Assembly (NCBI RefSeq): GCF_000317555.1
Contig: NC_019745.1
Span: 1,860,001-1,924,000, forward strand
Reading direction: 5' to 3'
DNA: 64,000 bases
Source: Gloeocapsa sp. PCC 7428
Lineage (GTDB): Bacteria; Cyanobacteriota; Cyanobacteriia; Cyanobacteriales; Chroococcidiopsidaceae
How positions within the stretch are numbered: position 1 is the stretch's first letter; each line of letters opens with the position of its first letter. The notes under the pieces were generated by a model that was given only the letters and a program-made list of their open reading frames with translations, ran no database searches and was not told the origin of the DNA. Below are positions 36,604-45,244 of this stretch, in pieces. Both the position numbers and the translations under genes were made by a program.

Positions 36604-36951
36604 ATGGCTGCTGCGAATCGTAAATCTTCGGATAGTCCCTATGTTTACCGCGAGTTTGGCGGCGACAATTCCCCTGCACTCGAACGCGGAACCCAGGAAT
36701 TACCACCTGCGCAACAAAATCTCCGCGTCCAAGCTTCGCGTAAAGGACGCAAGGGTAAAACAGTAACGGTAATTACTGGTTTTCAAACAAAACCCGAAAA
36801 TTTAACTGCACTGGTAAAGCAGTTAAAAACGCAATGCGGTACTGGCGGAACTGTCAAAGATAACGAAATTGAAATTCAAGGCGATCACAAGCAAAAAATC
36901 GTGGAAATCCTTACTCAACTAGGCTATAAAGCAAAAATCAGTGGTGGCTAA
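36604..36951 (+). CDS. SUI1/eIF1-like translation factor (YciH family)
   Basis: 115 residues. The SUI1 domain spans about 45-113: RKGRKGKTVTVITGFQTKPE, ALVKQLKTQCGTGGTVKDNE and IEIQGDHKQKIVEILTQLGY. The GTGGTVK-x-x-E-I-E-I-Q-G-D core is diagnostic. Bacterial members affect start-codon fidelity, but their role in cyanobacteria is undefined. It is divergent from trpB. Confidence 0.93.
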   Translation: MAAANRKSSDSPYVYREFGGDNSPALERGTQELPPAQQNLRVQASRKGRKGKTVTVITGFQTKPENLTALVKQLKTQCGTGGTVKDNEIEIQGDHKQKIVEILTQLGYKAKISGG

Positions 36952-37053
36952 GCCCTGTGTTAGTATAAATACAATTTAAGACTATCTTAAGAAATCAGCC
37001 TCTACCGTTCATCGACGATCAGGCTGGCAAATTGTTGTTAGATTGAAATAAAA

Positions 37054-37212
37054 ATGGACATTATTCGATTACTTTGTGCAATCTTCCTACCGCCACTTGG
37101 TGTTTTCTTGCAGGTAGGATTAGGTCGAGATTTTTGGATTAACGTCCTTCTCACTTTACTAGGTTACATTCCAGGAATCGTTCACGCGGTTTGGATCATT
37201 CTTTCCAAATAA
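37054..37212 (+). CDS. Pmp3/YqaE-family small membrane protein (52 residues)
   Basis: The short reading frame MDIIRLLCAIFLPPLGVFLQ, then GLGRDFWINVLLTLLGYIPG and IVHAVWIILSK, is an almost ideal Pmp3/UPF0057 proteolipid. It has two membrane spans, the FLPP-GVFL turn and the LLT-LGY-PG-IHA-WI signature. These proteins are stress-induced and affect membrane potential and ion leakage. The ATG at 37054 follows an A-rich leader with no strong ribosome-binding site. It is 100 bases downstream of the SUI1 gene on the same strand. Confidence 0.92.
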   Translation: MDIIRLLCAIFLPPLGVFLQVGLGRDFWINVLLTLLGYIPGIVHAVWIILSK

Positions 37213-37299
37213 GCTGTCCATAAAAATGCCAAACAGCGCCCGATCGCAATAAGCGCTGCTAAATAATAAGTTTAAATACAAATATAAAACCCAATCAGC

Positions 37300-37497
37300 T
37301 TATTCTTCTAAAGGTTTATTTTCAAAATATCCTGTTTCACATAAAGAGTGCTTTACTAAGTCCATCTCAAAAATAAACTTAGGATCGCCACTACGCATAG
37401 AATCCAAAGCAGTCACTAGTTTAGACACTACCTTCAACGTAGCATCTAATTTTTCCTCCAACTCTGCAACTCTAGCCACAAGGTCTTGTTCACTCAT
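37300..37497 (-). CDS. Small coiled-coil protein, hypothetical
   Basis: 65 residues from MSEQDLVARVAELEEKLDAT. A longer frame would extend into the dienelactone hydrolase gene and is rejected. The first half is a heptad coiled coil (VARVAELEEKLDATLKVVSK). The C-terminal part (DPKFIFEMDLVKHSLCETGY) has no recognised domain. It starts 14 bases after the hydrolase stop, so the two genes may be coupled. Confidence 0.6.
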   Translation of the reverse strand: MSEQDLVARVAELEEKLDATLKVVSKLVTALDSMRSGDPKFIFEMDLVKHSLCETGYFENKPLEE

Positions 37498-37511
37498 TTC
37501 TCTGTGGTTCG

Positions 37512-38306
37512 TTACCTTACACCAAATATCTCCGCGAAAAACTGCCGCATATCCTGCCAAGAACGGCGATCAGCTAACTGATTATACGCTGTACCTTGAG
37601 ATTTATCATTACCCGCTTCAGGATTTGTAAAACTGTGAACAGCACCACCATAAGCGATTAATTGCCAATCTACGCCAGCGGTACCCATTTCCTCAGCAAA
37701 GCCTAAAACTTGTTCAGGCGGTACTAGAGGATCTTCCGCACCATGTAAAACAAGTACTTTGCCTTTGATATTTTTCGCATCACTGGGATTTGGTGTATCA
37801 AGACTACCGTGAAAACTGACGACACCAGCGACATTTGCCCCACTACGCGCGAGTTCCAACACAGTGCTACCACCGAAACAGTATCCAATAGCAGCAATGC
37901 GTTGGACATCAGTTAAAGAATTTTTTTGGAGAACCTGTAACCCCGCCAAAGCGCGATCGCGCATCAACTGACGGTTAGATCTGTAGATTTTAGCTTGTGC
38001 TGCTGCTTCTTGGGGATTTTTAGGTCGAATACCTTTACCGTAAATATCAGCTGCAAACGCAACGTATCCTAGTTTTGCTAATTGTTGTGCGCGTTGTTGG
38101 ATATAGGGATTAATTCCTGTCCACTCATGAACAACCATCACGCCAGGACGTCTACCTTGAATTTCATCATCATAGGCAAGATATCCTTCTAATACCGTGT
38201 TGCCTTGCTTGTATTGTACAACTTGTGTTCTAACTACAGCTTGGGCAACAGTGCTAAACGCTAAAGCAAAAATAGGAGCAAGTAAAAGTGAGCGTAAGAT
38301 CTTCAT
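37512..38306 (-). CDS. Dienelactone hydrolase family protein, exported
   Basis: 264 residues with an N-terminal signal (LLLAPIFALAFSTVAQAVV). The alpha/beta hydrolase core has the Cys-Asp-His triad of the family: IGYCFGGSTVLE (about residue 145), LHGAEDPLVPPEQ (about residue 195) and GGAVHSFTNPEAG (about residue 227). VMVVHEWTGINPYIQ is the oxyanion region. It probably hydrolyses esters or lactones in the periplasm; the substrate is unknown. It lies 23 bases downstream of ndhD on the same strand. Confidence 0.9.
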   Translation of the reverse strand: MKILRSLLLAPIFALAFSTVAQAVVRTQVVQYKQGNTVLEGYLAYDDEIQGRRPGVMVVHEWTGINPYIQQRAQQLAKLGYVAFAADIYGKGIRPKNPQEAAAQAKIYRSNRQLMRDRALAGLQVLQKNSLTDVQRIAAIGYCFGGSTVLELARSGANVAGVVSFHGSLDTPNPSDAKNIKGKVLVLHGAEDPLVPPEQVLGFAEEMGTAGVDWQLIAYGGAVHSFTNPEAGNDKSQGTAYNQLADRRSWQDMRQFFAEIFGVR

Positions 38307-38329
38307 TGCGTTGACAGTGGAACTTTGAC

Positions 38330-39943
38330 TTATTCGCTAGCAATCAGTACTTGTGATTCAGGTACAGCCAGCTGTGGTGCAACTAATGCAGTTGAGTATA
38401 AAGGCGATCGCTGCTTTTGCGCGATAACTGTCGGTAAAACTTGACGTACTTGCGCTGCAACCGCAACTGTTTTTACATCATACGTCTGAGTTGCCAACTT
38501 TGGATACATCCCGATGCCGATAATTGGTAGCAACAAGCAAGCTGCAATAAATACCTCGCGTGGCTTCGCATCCCCAAGATACTCTTCAATCACAATGCCA
38601 GTATTGTCTTTGCCGTAAAACACTTGGCGCAGCATCGACAACAAGTAGATTGGAGTTAAAATCACGCCCACCGCAGCTAAGAGAGTTACAACAACCTTAA
38701 ACGCAGGATTGTAAGCATCACTCGTGGTAATTCCCAAGAAGATCGTTAATTCACCAACAAAGCCACTCATTCCAGGTAGCGCTAATGAAGCCATCGCCCC
38801 AGCGGTGAAGAGTGCGAAAACTTTGGGCATTGCTTGCGCCATACCACCCATTTTCTCCATGATCAGCGTATGCGTGCGCTCGTAGGTGACTCCGGATAAG
38901 AAGAACAAGCTAGCCGCAATCAAACCATGCGATACCATTTGCAGTACTGCACCACCGATACCAAGTTCGGTAAACGAAGCAATACCGATTAGCACAAAAC
39001 CCATGTGCGCGATCGAAGAATAAGCTAAGCGGCGCTTGAGATTTGTTTGCGCAAACGCGGTTAATGCACCGTAGACAATATTGACGACACCTAAAATAGC
39101 GAGTACAGGAGCAAACGCAACATGAGCCGAGGGCAACATTTCGATATTCATGCGAATTAGCCCGTAGCCTGCCATTTTGAGCAATACACCCGCCAAAATC
39201 ATTGATACAGGTGCAGAAGCTTCACTGTGCGCGTCTGGAAGCCAAGTGTGTAATGGGAAAATTGGTAACTTAACGCCAAAAGCAATGAGTAATGCAGCGT
39301 AAACTAATAATTCAAACGCTCTAGGATATTGCTTAATACCCAAGGTTGCCATGTCAAAGGTAACAACATCGCCATACATTGCCATCGCAAACGCGGCGAC
39401 GAGGATAAATATCGATCCCGCAGCGGTGTAGAGGATAAACTTTGTTGCGGCGTAGCGGCGATTTTGTCCTCCCCAAATCGAAATCAGCAAGTAAACAGGT
39501 ACTAATTCGAGTTCCCACATCAGGAAGAACAGCAGCATATCTTGGGCAACAAAGACGCCAATTTGCGCGCTGTACATCATCAGCATCAACGCGAAAAATA
39601 AGCGTGGCTTTTTCGTCACGTTCCACGCTGCCAAGATTGACAAAGTTGTCACAAAGCCTGTTAACAATACCAACGGTAACGATAAGCCATCTACCGCAAC
39701 CGACCAATTCATGCCTAGCTGGGGTATCCAAGGATAGCTTTCAGCAAGTTGAAATGTTGAGATTTGTAAATCGTAGTTCTGCCAAACGGCGTATACCATC
39801 AGAACGAAGTCCGCAATTCCTACACCCAAGGCGTACCAGCGAACTGTTTTACCTTGATTGTCTGGAATCAAAGGAATGGCTAGGGCAGCCACTAGCGGTA
39901 ACAGAATGACAGTTGTTAACCAAGGAATTTGTATGCTAAGCAT
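38330..39943 (-). CDS. ndhD: NAD(P)H-quinone oxidoreductase subunit 4 (NdhD)
   Basis: 537 residues from [17 protein letters not shown]; the frame continues 12 codons upstream, but this ATG is the usual family start. About fourteen membrane segments. [37 protein letters not shown] (with the essential Glu), [19 protein letters not shown] and [15 protein letters not shown] are conserved proton-pumping subunit motifs. It belongs to the NDH-1 complex of respiratory and cyclic electron flow in the thylakoid membrane. The paralogue type (D1 or D2) is not settled here. No ndhF is adjacent. Confidence 0.93.
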   Translation of the reverse strand: MLSIQIPWLTTVILLPLVAALAIPLIPDNQGKTVRWYALGVGIADFVLMVYAVWQNYDLQISTFQLAESYPWIPQLGMNWSVAVDGLSLPLVLLTGFVTTLSILAAWNVTKKPRLFFALMLMMYSAQIGVFVAQDMLLFFLMWELELVPVYLLISIWGGQNRRYAATKFILYTAAGSIFILVAAFAMAMYGDVVTFDMATLGIKQYPRAFELLVYAALLIAFGVKLPIFPLHTWLPDAHSEASAPVSMILAGVLLKMAGYGLIRMNIEMLPSAHVAFAPVLAILGVVNIVYGALTAFAQTNLKRRLAYSSIAHMGFVLIGIASFTELGIGGAVLQMVSHGLIAASLFFLSGVTYERTHTLIMEKMGGMAQAMPKVFALFTAGAMASLALPGMSGFVGELTIFLGITTSDAYNPAFKVVVTLLAAVGVILTPIYLLSMLRQVFYGKDNTGIVIEEYLGDAKPREVFIAACLLLPIIGIGMYPKLATQTYDVKTVAVAAQVRQVLPTVIAQKQRSPLYSTALVAPQLAVPESQVLIASE

Positions 39944-40403
39944 GACTGAGGATAAATACCTATTGCCTATGACATACATTCTATTAAGTTACGTGAAGTT
40001 TTGAGAAGGTGTATTTTGGATATTTACATTGACATCATAAGAATAAATACTTACTAGACTTTGCTATTACAAATCTTAATGAATAAATGTTAAGCTGGCA
40101 ACTGAAGTCACGGCTAAGTAAACATAGACGCGCAGCGGTGAGTAGCGCGTTGGGCGGTGCCGACTTGAAGCGACTGCGAACCCGAAGGGCTTCCCGCAGG
40201 GTAGTCCACGCACGTGAACTTTAAACCTCCTGCATGAATGCTTGACGAATAAATTCGCAGTCAAACAAAAGACAATCTACCACTGTGAACTTATTGATAA
40301 GAGTTTTGCTTCGTACGAAAGTACACTTTGCTTGAGTAGCCCCTGACTTCAGTCAAAGGGCGTTTGTGATTCATGCAGCAAGTCTTTTGTAAAGGTTCCC
40401 TCA
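39944..40403. other. Intergenic region holding a hairpin-repeat element and related repeat fragments
   Basis: About 460 bases between divergent ndhD and the methyltransferase gene. The left third is A+T-rich and may hold the ndhD promoter. From about 40090 to 40205 it is GC-rich, with repeat fragments (GAAGGGCTTCCCGCAGGGTA). The complete hairpin element at 40229-40379 follows. The frame at 40076-40264 is a translation of repeats, not a gene. Confidence 0.6.
40229..40379 (-). repeat. Hairpin-rich dispersed element, copy A (151 bp)
   Basis: Its ends CCTGCATGAAT (40229) and GCTGCATGAAT (reverse from 40379) are inverted repeats. Read on the minus strand, it has a first hairpin (CCCTTTGACTGAAGTCAGGG), then CTACTCAAGCAAAGTGTACT and a GCGAATTTATTCG hairpin near the other end. 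The order and sequence match the copy at 62035-62172 closely over the first about 55 bases. There is no coding capacity. Confidence 0.75.
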
Positions 40404-41240
40404 ATGACAGCGAAACAACCTCATGGCTGGTACACTACCGTTGCTAGTGTCTACACTTCAGAACAAAGAAAAAACTGGTACAGTACAGCAGCAGATGCTT
40501 ACAACCGAGTCAGACCGCGCTATCCGCAACAGTTGATTTACCGTGCTGTCGAGTGGGCTAAACTGCCTGATGATGGAGTTATTTTAGAAGTAGGCTGTGG
40601 TCCTGGGATTGCAACAGTCGCGTTTGCAGATCTTGGCTTTTCGATGGTTTGTTTGGAACCAAACCAAGAAATGTGGCAGTTAGCACAGCAAAATTGCTTA
40701 CAGTATCCGAACGTAGAAATTATCAATGCTTCATTTGAAGAATGGCAGTTAGAGGCTAGGAAATTCGATGCTGTAATTGCTGCAACTTCTTTTCATTGGA
40801 TTTCACCTGAAATTGGGTATCAAAAAGCTGCTGCTGCGCTGCAAGATAAGGCTTCGTTCATTTTGCTGTGGAATGCGATTCCGATTCAACCTCCACTCGC
40901 TATTTATCAACTGTTAGAGGAGGTTTATCAGACTTACGCGCCGTCGCTTGCACAATATGAAGCAAGAAGCATTCAAGAAGAAAATCTCAAAGCGTTTGGA
41001 CAAGCGGTGATTGATTCAGGGCGATTTAAAGATTTGATGTCTGAACAATTGACTTGGGAAGCGATTCATAGTGTTGATGACTATTTGACGCTTTTAGGTA
41101 CGTTGTCACCATATATTAGGTTAGAACTGCACAAGCGAGACGCGTTGTTCGCGGGAATCAGGGAATTGTTGGGAAGAAACGGTATTGAGAGGATTCCGGT
41201 TGGTTATCTTTCTGTGCTTCAGGTTGCTCAAAGAATGTGA
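40404..41240 (+). CDS. Class I SAM-dependent methyltransferase
   Basis: 278 residues. NWYSTAADAYNRVRPRYPQQ, then VILEVGCGPGIATVAFADLG (SAM-binding motif I, with E-V-G-C-G-P-G) and CLEPNQEMWQLAQQN (acidic loop), and FDAVIAATSFHWI (motif post-I) are the Methyltransf_11/25 pattern. A C-terminal helical cap completes it. The substrate is unknown. The ATG at 40404 lies just after the hairpin element at 40229-40379, so its promoter may lie within or before that repeat. Confidence 0.9.
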   Translation: MTAKQPHGWYTTVASVYTSEQRKNWYSTAADAYNRVRPRYPQQLIYRAVEWAKLPDDGVILEVGCGPGIATVAFADLGFSMVCLEPNQEMWQLAQQNCLQYPNVEIINASFEEWQLEARKFDAVIAATSFHWISPEIGYQKAAAALQDKASFILLWNAIPIQPPLAIYQLLEEVYQTYAPSLAQYEARSIQEENLKAFGQAVIDSGRFKDLMSEQLTWEAIHSVDDYLTLLGTLSPYIRLELHKRDALFAGIRELLGRNGIERIPVGYLSVLQVAQRM

Positions 41241-41261
41241 ATTTGTGATGATGTGAGCCTG

Positions 41262-41307
41262 GCGAATAAATTCGCGACTCAATAAACAAAGTCCACCGGC
41301 GTGGACT
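41262..41307. repeat. Hairpin-repeat family fragment, copy B
   Basis: GCGAATAAATTCGC (41262-41275) and AGTCCACCGGCGTGGACT (41290-41307) are two perfect hairpins. Both are modules of the larger elements at 40229 and 62035. They lie between two convergent genes, where a bidirectional RNA structure could form. Confidence 0.75.
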
Positions 41308-41335
41308 ATCGACACAACAACAAATACAAATAATG

Positions 41336-41833
41336 TTAAACAATGCGATTGACGATTGTTAATACGTCGCCATCGGTGCGGATGTAGGGAACCGAGATCG
41401 ATTTGAAGCCAGTAATTAAAGGTTTGTAGTACACTTGCCAATAACTGGGACTGAGTTCGTCCGCGATGGCTTTGAGCGATCGCAATTCATCTGCGAGTTC
41501 AGCGGCGAGTTGATTAATGCGTTCAGCTTGGGCTTGCGCTTGTTGTTTACCAGCAGCGACGCGTTGTGCTAACGAATCATTTTGGGAAAGTTGCGATGCT
41601 AACTTGATTTTTTGCGCAAGTTGTGATTCTAAAGCCGCGATCGCATCATCAATGCCCTTGACTTCAGCGAACAATTGTAAATCTTCTCTAGCACGACGAC
41701 GGTAAGCAGCCGCGATCGCCTCTGGAGAGGCATTTTCTAAATCTATCGGATCAGTTGTCAGTGAAGTACGTTCCTGACGTAGCGCCGCAATTTGAGCTTG
41801 AAGAGCCGTAATTTCTGCTTGGATATCATTCAT
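41336..41833 (-). CDS. Coiled-coil protein of unknown function
   Basis: 165 residues, mostly long coiled coils (AEITALQAQIAALRQERTSL, AQAQAERINQLAAELADELR), ending in a short strand-rich tail (YWQVYYKPLITGFKSISVPY ... DGDVLTIVNRIV). No domain is recognised. It begins 8 bases after the thrB stop on the same strand and is probably co-transcribed with it. It converges on the methyltransferase. Confidence 0.7.
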   Translation of the reverse strand: MNDIQAEITALQAQIAALRQERTSLTTDPIDLENASPEAIAAAYRRRAREDLQLFAEVKGIDDAIAALESQLAQKIKLASQLSQNDSLAQRVAAGKQQAQAQAERINQLAAELADELRSLKAIADELSPSYWQVYYKPLITGFKSISVPYIRTDGDVLTIVNRIV

Positions 41834-41841
41834 AGTACCTA

Positions 41842-42801
41842 CTAGGCTACCTCAATCGTGCTACGCGCACCGAACTTATCAATTTCGAGCGATCGCACGT
41901 GTGGATTCACTCCTACTTGCTGCCAAGCTTGAGCGATCGCCGCAATTACCGCCTCAGCTTGTCTTTGGTTCGTCAAAGCAAGTAGTGTAGGACCTGCACC
42001 ACTAATAACCAAACCATACGCCCCAGCAGCGATCGCCGCTTGTTGTACCGCTTCATAAGCGCGAATCAAAGCTTGACGATAAGGCTGATGCAATCGATCC
42101 TGCAACGCCGCCCGAATCCAAGCTTCATTTCCCGTCTCCAACCCGCGTAACAATAACCCCAAATGCGCCGTATTAAAAATCGCATCCCCTCGACTCACCT
42201 CACTCGGTAAAACTCGCCGCGCCTCAACCGTTGAAAGCTCAAAATCAGGAATCGCCACCACAGGCACTATGCTCTCATGCCAAGGCACATCACAAACTTC
42301 CCAACCTTTGCGTCCTTGGTGCCTTTGTGGTTCATTTCCCCCAACACTCGCCGCCAACCGACATCCCCCCAACAACGCCGGAACCACATTATCAGGATGT
42401 CCTTCCAAAGCGATCGCCAACTCCATCACCGCATTTGTATCAAGTGGTTCCCCTGCCAGTAGATTTCCCCCAACCAAACCCCCAACAATAGCTGTTGCGG
42501 AACTTCCCAAACCCCGCGCTAGCGGCACATCCATCGCAATATCTATATGCACAGATGGTGGTGTTTGTTCGATATGTTCATATAATTTGACAAACGAGCG
42601 ATAAACCAAATTAGTCTCATCCGTGCGGACGCGATCGCTTTCTGTTCCTGTCACGCGAATTGCGACTTCCTCTTGATGCGTAAACTTGAAATGGTTATAC
42701 AGCGTCAACGCTGCACCAATACAATCAAAACCAGGACCTAAGTTAGCCGTTGTCGCCGGAACCGAGACAGAGACAGAGTGAGTCATTACTGATTGTGTCA
42801 T
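41842..42801 (-). CDS. thrB: Homoserine kinase
   Basis: 319 residues. It phosphorylates homoserine in threonine synthesis. The GHMP kinase fold is shown by SVPATTANLGPGFDCIGAAL, the ATP-binding PLARGLGSSATAIVGG loop and the C-terminal GAYGLVISGAGPTLLAL motif. The protein is full length. A coiled-coil gene follows closely. Confidence 0.97.
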   Translation of the reverse strand: MTQSVMTHSVSVSVPATTANLGPGFDCIGAALTLYNHFKFTHQEEVAIRVTGTESDRVRTDETNLVYRSFVKLYEHIEQTPPSVHIDIAMDVPLARGLGSSATAIVGGLVGGNLLAGEPLDTNAVMELAIALEGHPDNVVPALLGGCRLAASVGGNEPQRHQGRKGWEVCDVPWHESIVPVVAIPDFELSTVEARRVLPSEVSRGDAIFNTAHLGLLLRGLETGNEAWIRAALQDRLHQPYRQALIRAYEAVQQAAIAAGAYGLVISGAGPTLLALTNQRQAEAVIAAIAQAWQQVGVNPHVRSLEIDKFGARSTIEVA

Positions 42802-42920
42802 ACCACAGACCGACGCAAATCATATCAGAATTCATTCACCAATATCGACGCCAAGCTTGACTCTGCCCTTGGGGAAGAGTGTTTACTGTGAATTAAATGC
42901 AACAGAGGTGATACATAGTT

Positions 42921-43316
42921 ATGAAACTAGGAGCGATTCATCATATTGCCTTGACGGTATCTGATATGGAGCGATCAGAAGCTTTTTACAACAAACTACT
43001 CGGCTTTATGGGTTATGAACAAGGCGAAAAAACAGAACAATTAATTCTTTGGGCAAGTTCTCACAGTGCGATGACGATTTCTCCAGCGAAGCAGCAATTT
43101 CATCAAAAATGCGATCGCTATTCTCCAGGATTGCATCATCTAGCGTTTAGTGCCGATCGTCGCGAAGATATAGACAAACTGTATCAAGAACTGCTCGAGC
43201 AGCAAGTTACAATTCTCGATCCGCCTGCTGAATATGACTATCTACCAGGTTACTATGCTGTCTACTTTCTCGACCCCGATGGTATCAAATTGGAATTAGC
43301 ACATACACCCACTTGA
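42921..43316 (+). CDS. VOC-family (glyoxalase/dioxygenase fold) protein
   Basis: 131 residues. MKLGAIHHIALTVSDMERSE and YYAVYFLDPDGIKLELAHTP are the paired beta-alpha-beta-beta-beta modules of the vicinal oxygen chelate fold. Putative metal ligands are His8 or His9, the GLHHLAF His pair and the late Glu in KLELAH. The reaction is unknown: lyase, dioxygenase or resistance protein are all possible. It is upstream of, and co-oriented with, the MerR gene but about 110 bases away. Confidence 0.9.
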   Translation: MKLGAIHHIALTVSDMERSEAFYNKLLGFMGYEQGEKTEQLILWASSHSAMTISPAKQQFHQKCDRYSPGLHHLAFSADRREDIDKLYQELLEQQVTILDPPAEYDYLPGYYAVYFLDPDGIKLELAHTPT

Positions 43317-43424
43317 TAATTTGAAGTAAGTGGATGAAAATGAACATAAATTCAAGGTGGGTAAATGTTAACTGGTAATTGGTCATTATTTAAACACTAA
43401 TAACTATTACCCAAAACCGGAAGA

Positions 43425-44234
43425 ATGCTGAAAATCGGCGACTTTTCCAAACTCAGCCATGTATCAATCAAAGCATTGCGTCTCTACGACCAAATGGGAT
43501 TACTTAAACCAGTACACGTAGATGAGTTTACTGGCTATCGCTATTACGCAGCCCATCAGTTACCTCGACTCAATCGCATTTTGGCACTCAAAGATTTAGG
43601 TTTCTCGCTAGAACAAATTGCCAAGCTTCTAAATGAAATTTCACCAGCACAAATTCAGGGAATGCTGCAACTGAAGCACGCTGAACTACAACGATTAGTT
43701 GCAGAAGAACAAGCAAGATTACAGCGCGTCGCAGCGAGACTTCAGCAGATGGAAGAGGATAACATGCCTGATTATGATGTTGTTGTCAAAACTGTTACCC
43801 CGATTAAAGTTGCGGCAATTCGGGAAATAATACCAAGCTTTCACGCTGTGGCAGGGCTTTATGATGAGTTACTAGAATATTTGCGACTTTGTCAAGGAGT
43901 TAAAGAAAGTAGTTACTGTGCAGGAATTTGGCACGACAGTGCATATAAAGATACGGATATTGATTGGGAAGTTGCGATCGCAGTAGAAGAGGTGTATGGT
44001 AGCGATCGCATCAAAGTCTACGAACTACCCCGCGTGGAAATGGCTTGTGTTGTCCACAATGGCAGTTACAACACGATTAGCCGCGCCTACGCTGCATTAC
44101 CTGCTTGGATTGAAGCTAGTGGCTATAAAATTACGGGTTCCAACCGTGAAGTTTATATTGTTGGTGGCAATCAACAAGACGATGAATCTTATGTCACAGA
44201 AGTGCAATTTCCTGTAAAAAAGCTTGACAGCTAA
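43425..44234 (+). CDS. MerR-family regulator with GyrI-like effector domain
   Basis: 269 residues. The N-terminal winged helix (MLKIGDFSKLSHVSIKALRL, then YDQMGLLKPVHVDEFTGYRY) is MerR type. A coiled coil (LKHAELQRLVAEEQARLQRV) leads to a C-terminal GyrI-like small-molecule-binding domain (about 120-268, with EVAIAVEEVY and EVYIVGG). This is the BmrR-like multidrug-sensing architecture. Target genes are not evident, although the EamA transporter gene lies nearby in convergent orientation. Confidence 0.92.
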   Translation: MLKIGDFSKLSHVSIKALRLYDQMGLLKPVHVDEFTGYRYYAAHQLPRLNRILALKDLGFSLEQIAKLLNEISPAQIQGMLQLKHAELQRLVAEEQARLQRVAARLQQMEEDNMPDYDVVVKTVTPIKVAAIREIIPSFHAVAGLYDELLEYLRLCQGVKESSYCAGIWHDSAYKDTDIDWEVAIAVEEVYGSDRIKVYELPRVEMACVVHNGSYNTISRAYAALPAWIEASGYKITGSNREVYIVGGNQQDDESYVTEVQFPVKKLDS

Positions 44235-44367
44235 AGTTGTGGCTGAACTAAAGGCGATGAGCTAATTACGAATCGAAGATCGCTAATCGCTTCAGGGGTA
44301 AAGTTTAGTGTAACTGCGATTTCATGCGCTAAGCTCTTCTGTGTTAAAAAGTTCTTAAAATTCATTT

Positions 44368-45228
44368 CTAGTGTTTTGTATTAAAAACTAGCCAAATACT
44401 CAATAAAATTGTTATAAGTCCAATGATTAAGCCAAAGTTAACGGGTTCACCAAGTAGAGTTTTTCCAAATAGCAGACTGAAAACAGGAATCAGAAAAGTG
44501 ACGGTTGCTGCTTGGGTTGCACCTGCCTTAGCAATTAGTTGAAAGTAGAGTAAATAGGCAAACGCTGTACAGGCGATCGCAAGTGTGATTACTGCGAGAA
44601 TGACTTCAGTAGAGGGAACAGTATTGGGGATAGACGTAAAAGTAACAGGAATAAGTAAAACGCTAGAACCAACCAATTGCCCGATTGCGGTTTCAGTTGC
44701 TCGGTTGTGCCTAAATCTCCGACGCGCATATACAGCAGCAATACCATAAAAGAGTGCAGCAATTAAAGCTGATAGTCCTCCTAAAATGACTGATAGCGAC
44801 AGTAGCAAAGGACTCCATCCAACTAAGATGGCAACTCCAACAATACCAAGCAATAGCCCTACAATTTTTCGTTTATTTAATGGTTCCTTGAGCCAGATAG
44901 CTGCTACGATTGCAGTGAATAAAGGAGTTGTTGCATTGAGAATCGCTGCAATCGATGCATTGAGATTAACAATAGCGATCGCAATCAATATGAAAGGAAT
45001 TACATTATTTAGTAAACCCAATAAAAGATAGGACAACCAACGGGTTTTGAGAGTGGAGAGTTGTTGTGCAAGCACTCCATATAAACCCAATGCACATGCT
45101 GCAATAATGACCCGTAAGCTGATGGTGAAGAATACTCCTAAAACGGGAGCCGTAATTCGGATAAATAAATACGAACTACCCCAAAGCGCGGCTAGTAAGA
45201 ATAAACGCGCTAAATCAATCGGTTTCAT
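44368..45228 (-). CDS. EamA/DMT-superfamily transporter
   Basis: 286 residues with ten predicted membrane helices in two EamA repeats (about 5-135 and 145-285). LFLLAALWGSSYLFIRITAP is the family start. ATTPLFTAIVAAIWLKEPLN and LIPVFSLLFGKTLLGEPVNF carry the conserved Glu-Pro at the end of helices. Such proteins export amino acids or metabolites. It begins 16 bases after the ada stop on the same strand. Confidence 0.92.
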   Translation of the reverse strand: MKPIDLARLFLLAALWGSSYLFIRITAPVLGVFFTISLRVIIAACALGLYGVLAQQLSTLKTRWLSYLLLGLLNNVIPFILIAIAIVNLNASIAAILNATTPLFTAIVAAIWLKEPLNKRKIVGLLLGIVGVAILVGWSPLLLSLSVILGGLSALIAALFYGIAAVYARRRFRHNRATETAIGQLVGSSVLLIPVTFTSIPNTVPSTEVILAVITLAIACTAFAYLLYFQLIAKAGATQAATVTFLIPVFSLLFGKTLLGEPVNFGLIIGLITILLSIWLVFNTKH

Positions 45229-45244
45229 GCCTAAAATTGCCGAA

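Noticed and set aside
40076-40264. Leftward 62-codon frame in the repeat region
   Set aside because: It is a translation of the GC-rich dispersed repeats, with no family resemblance.
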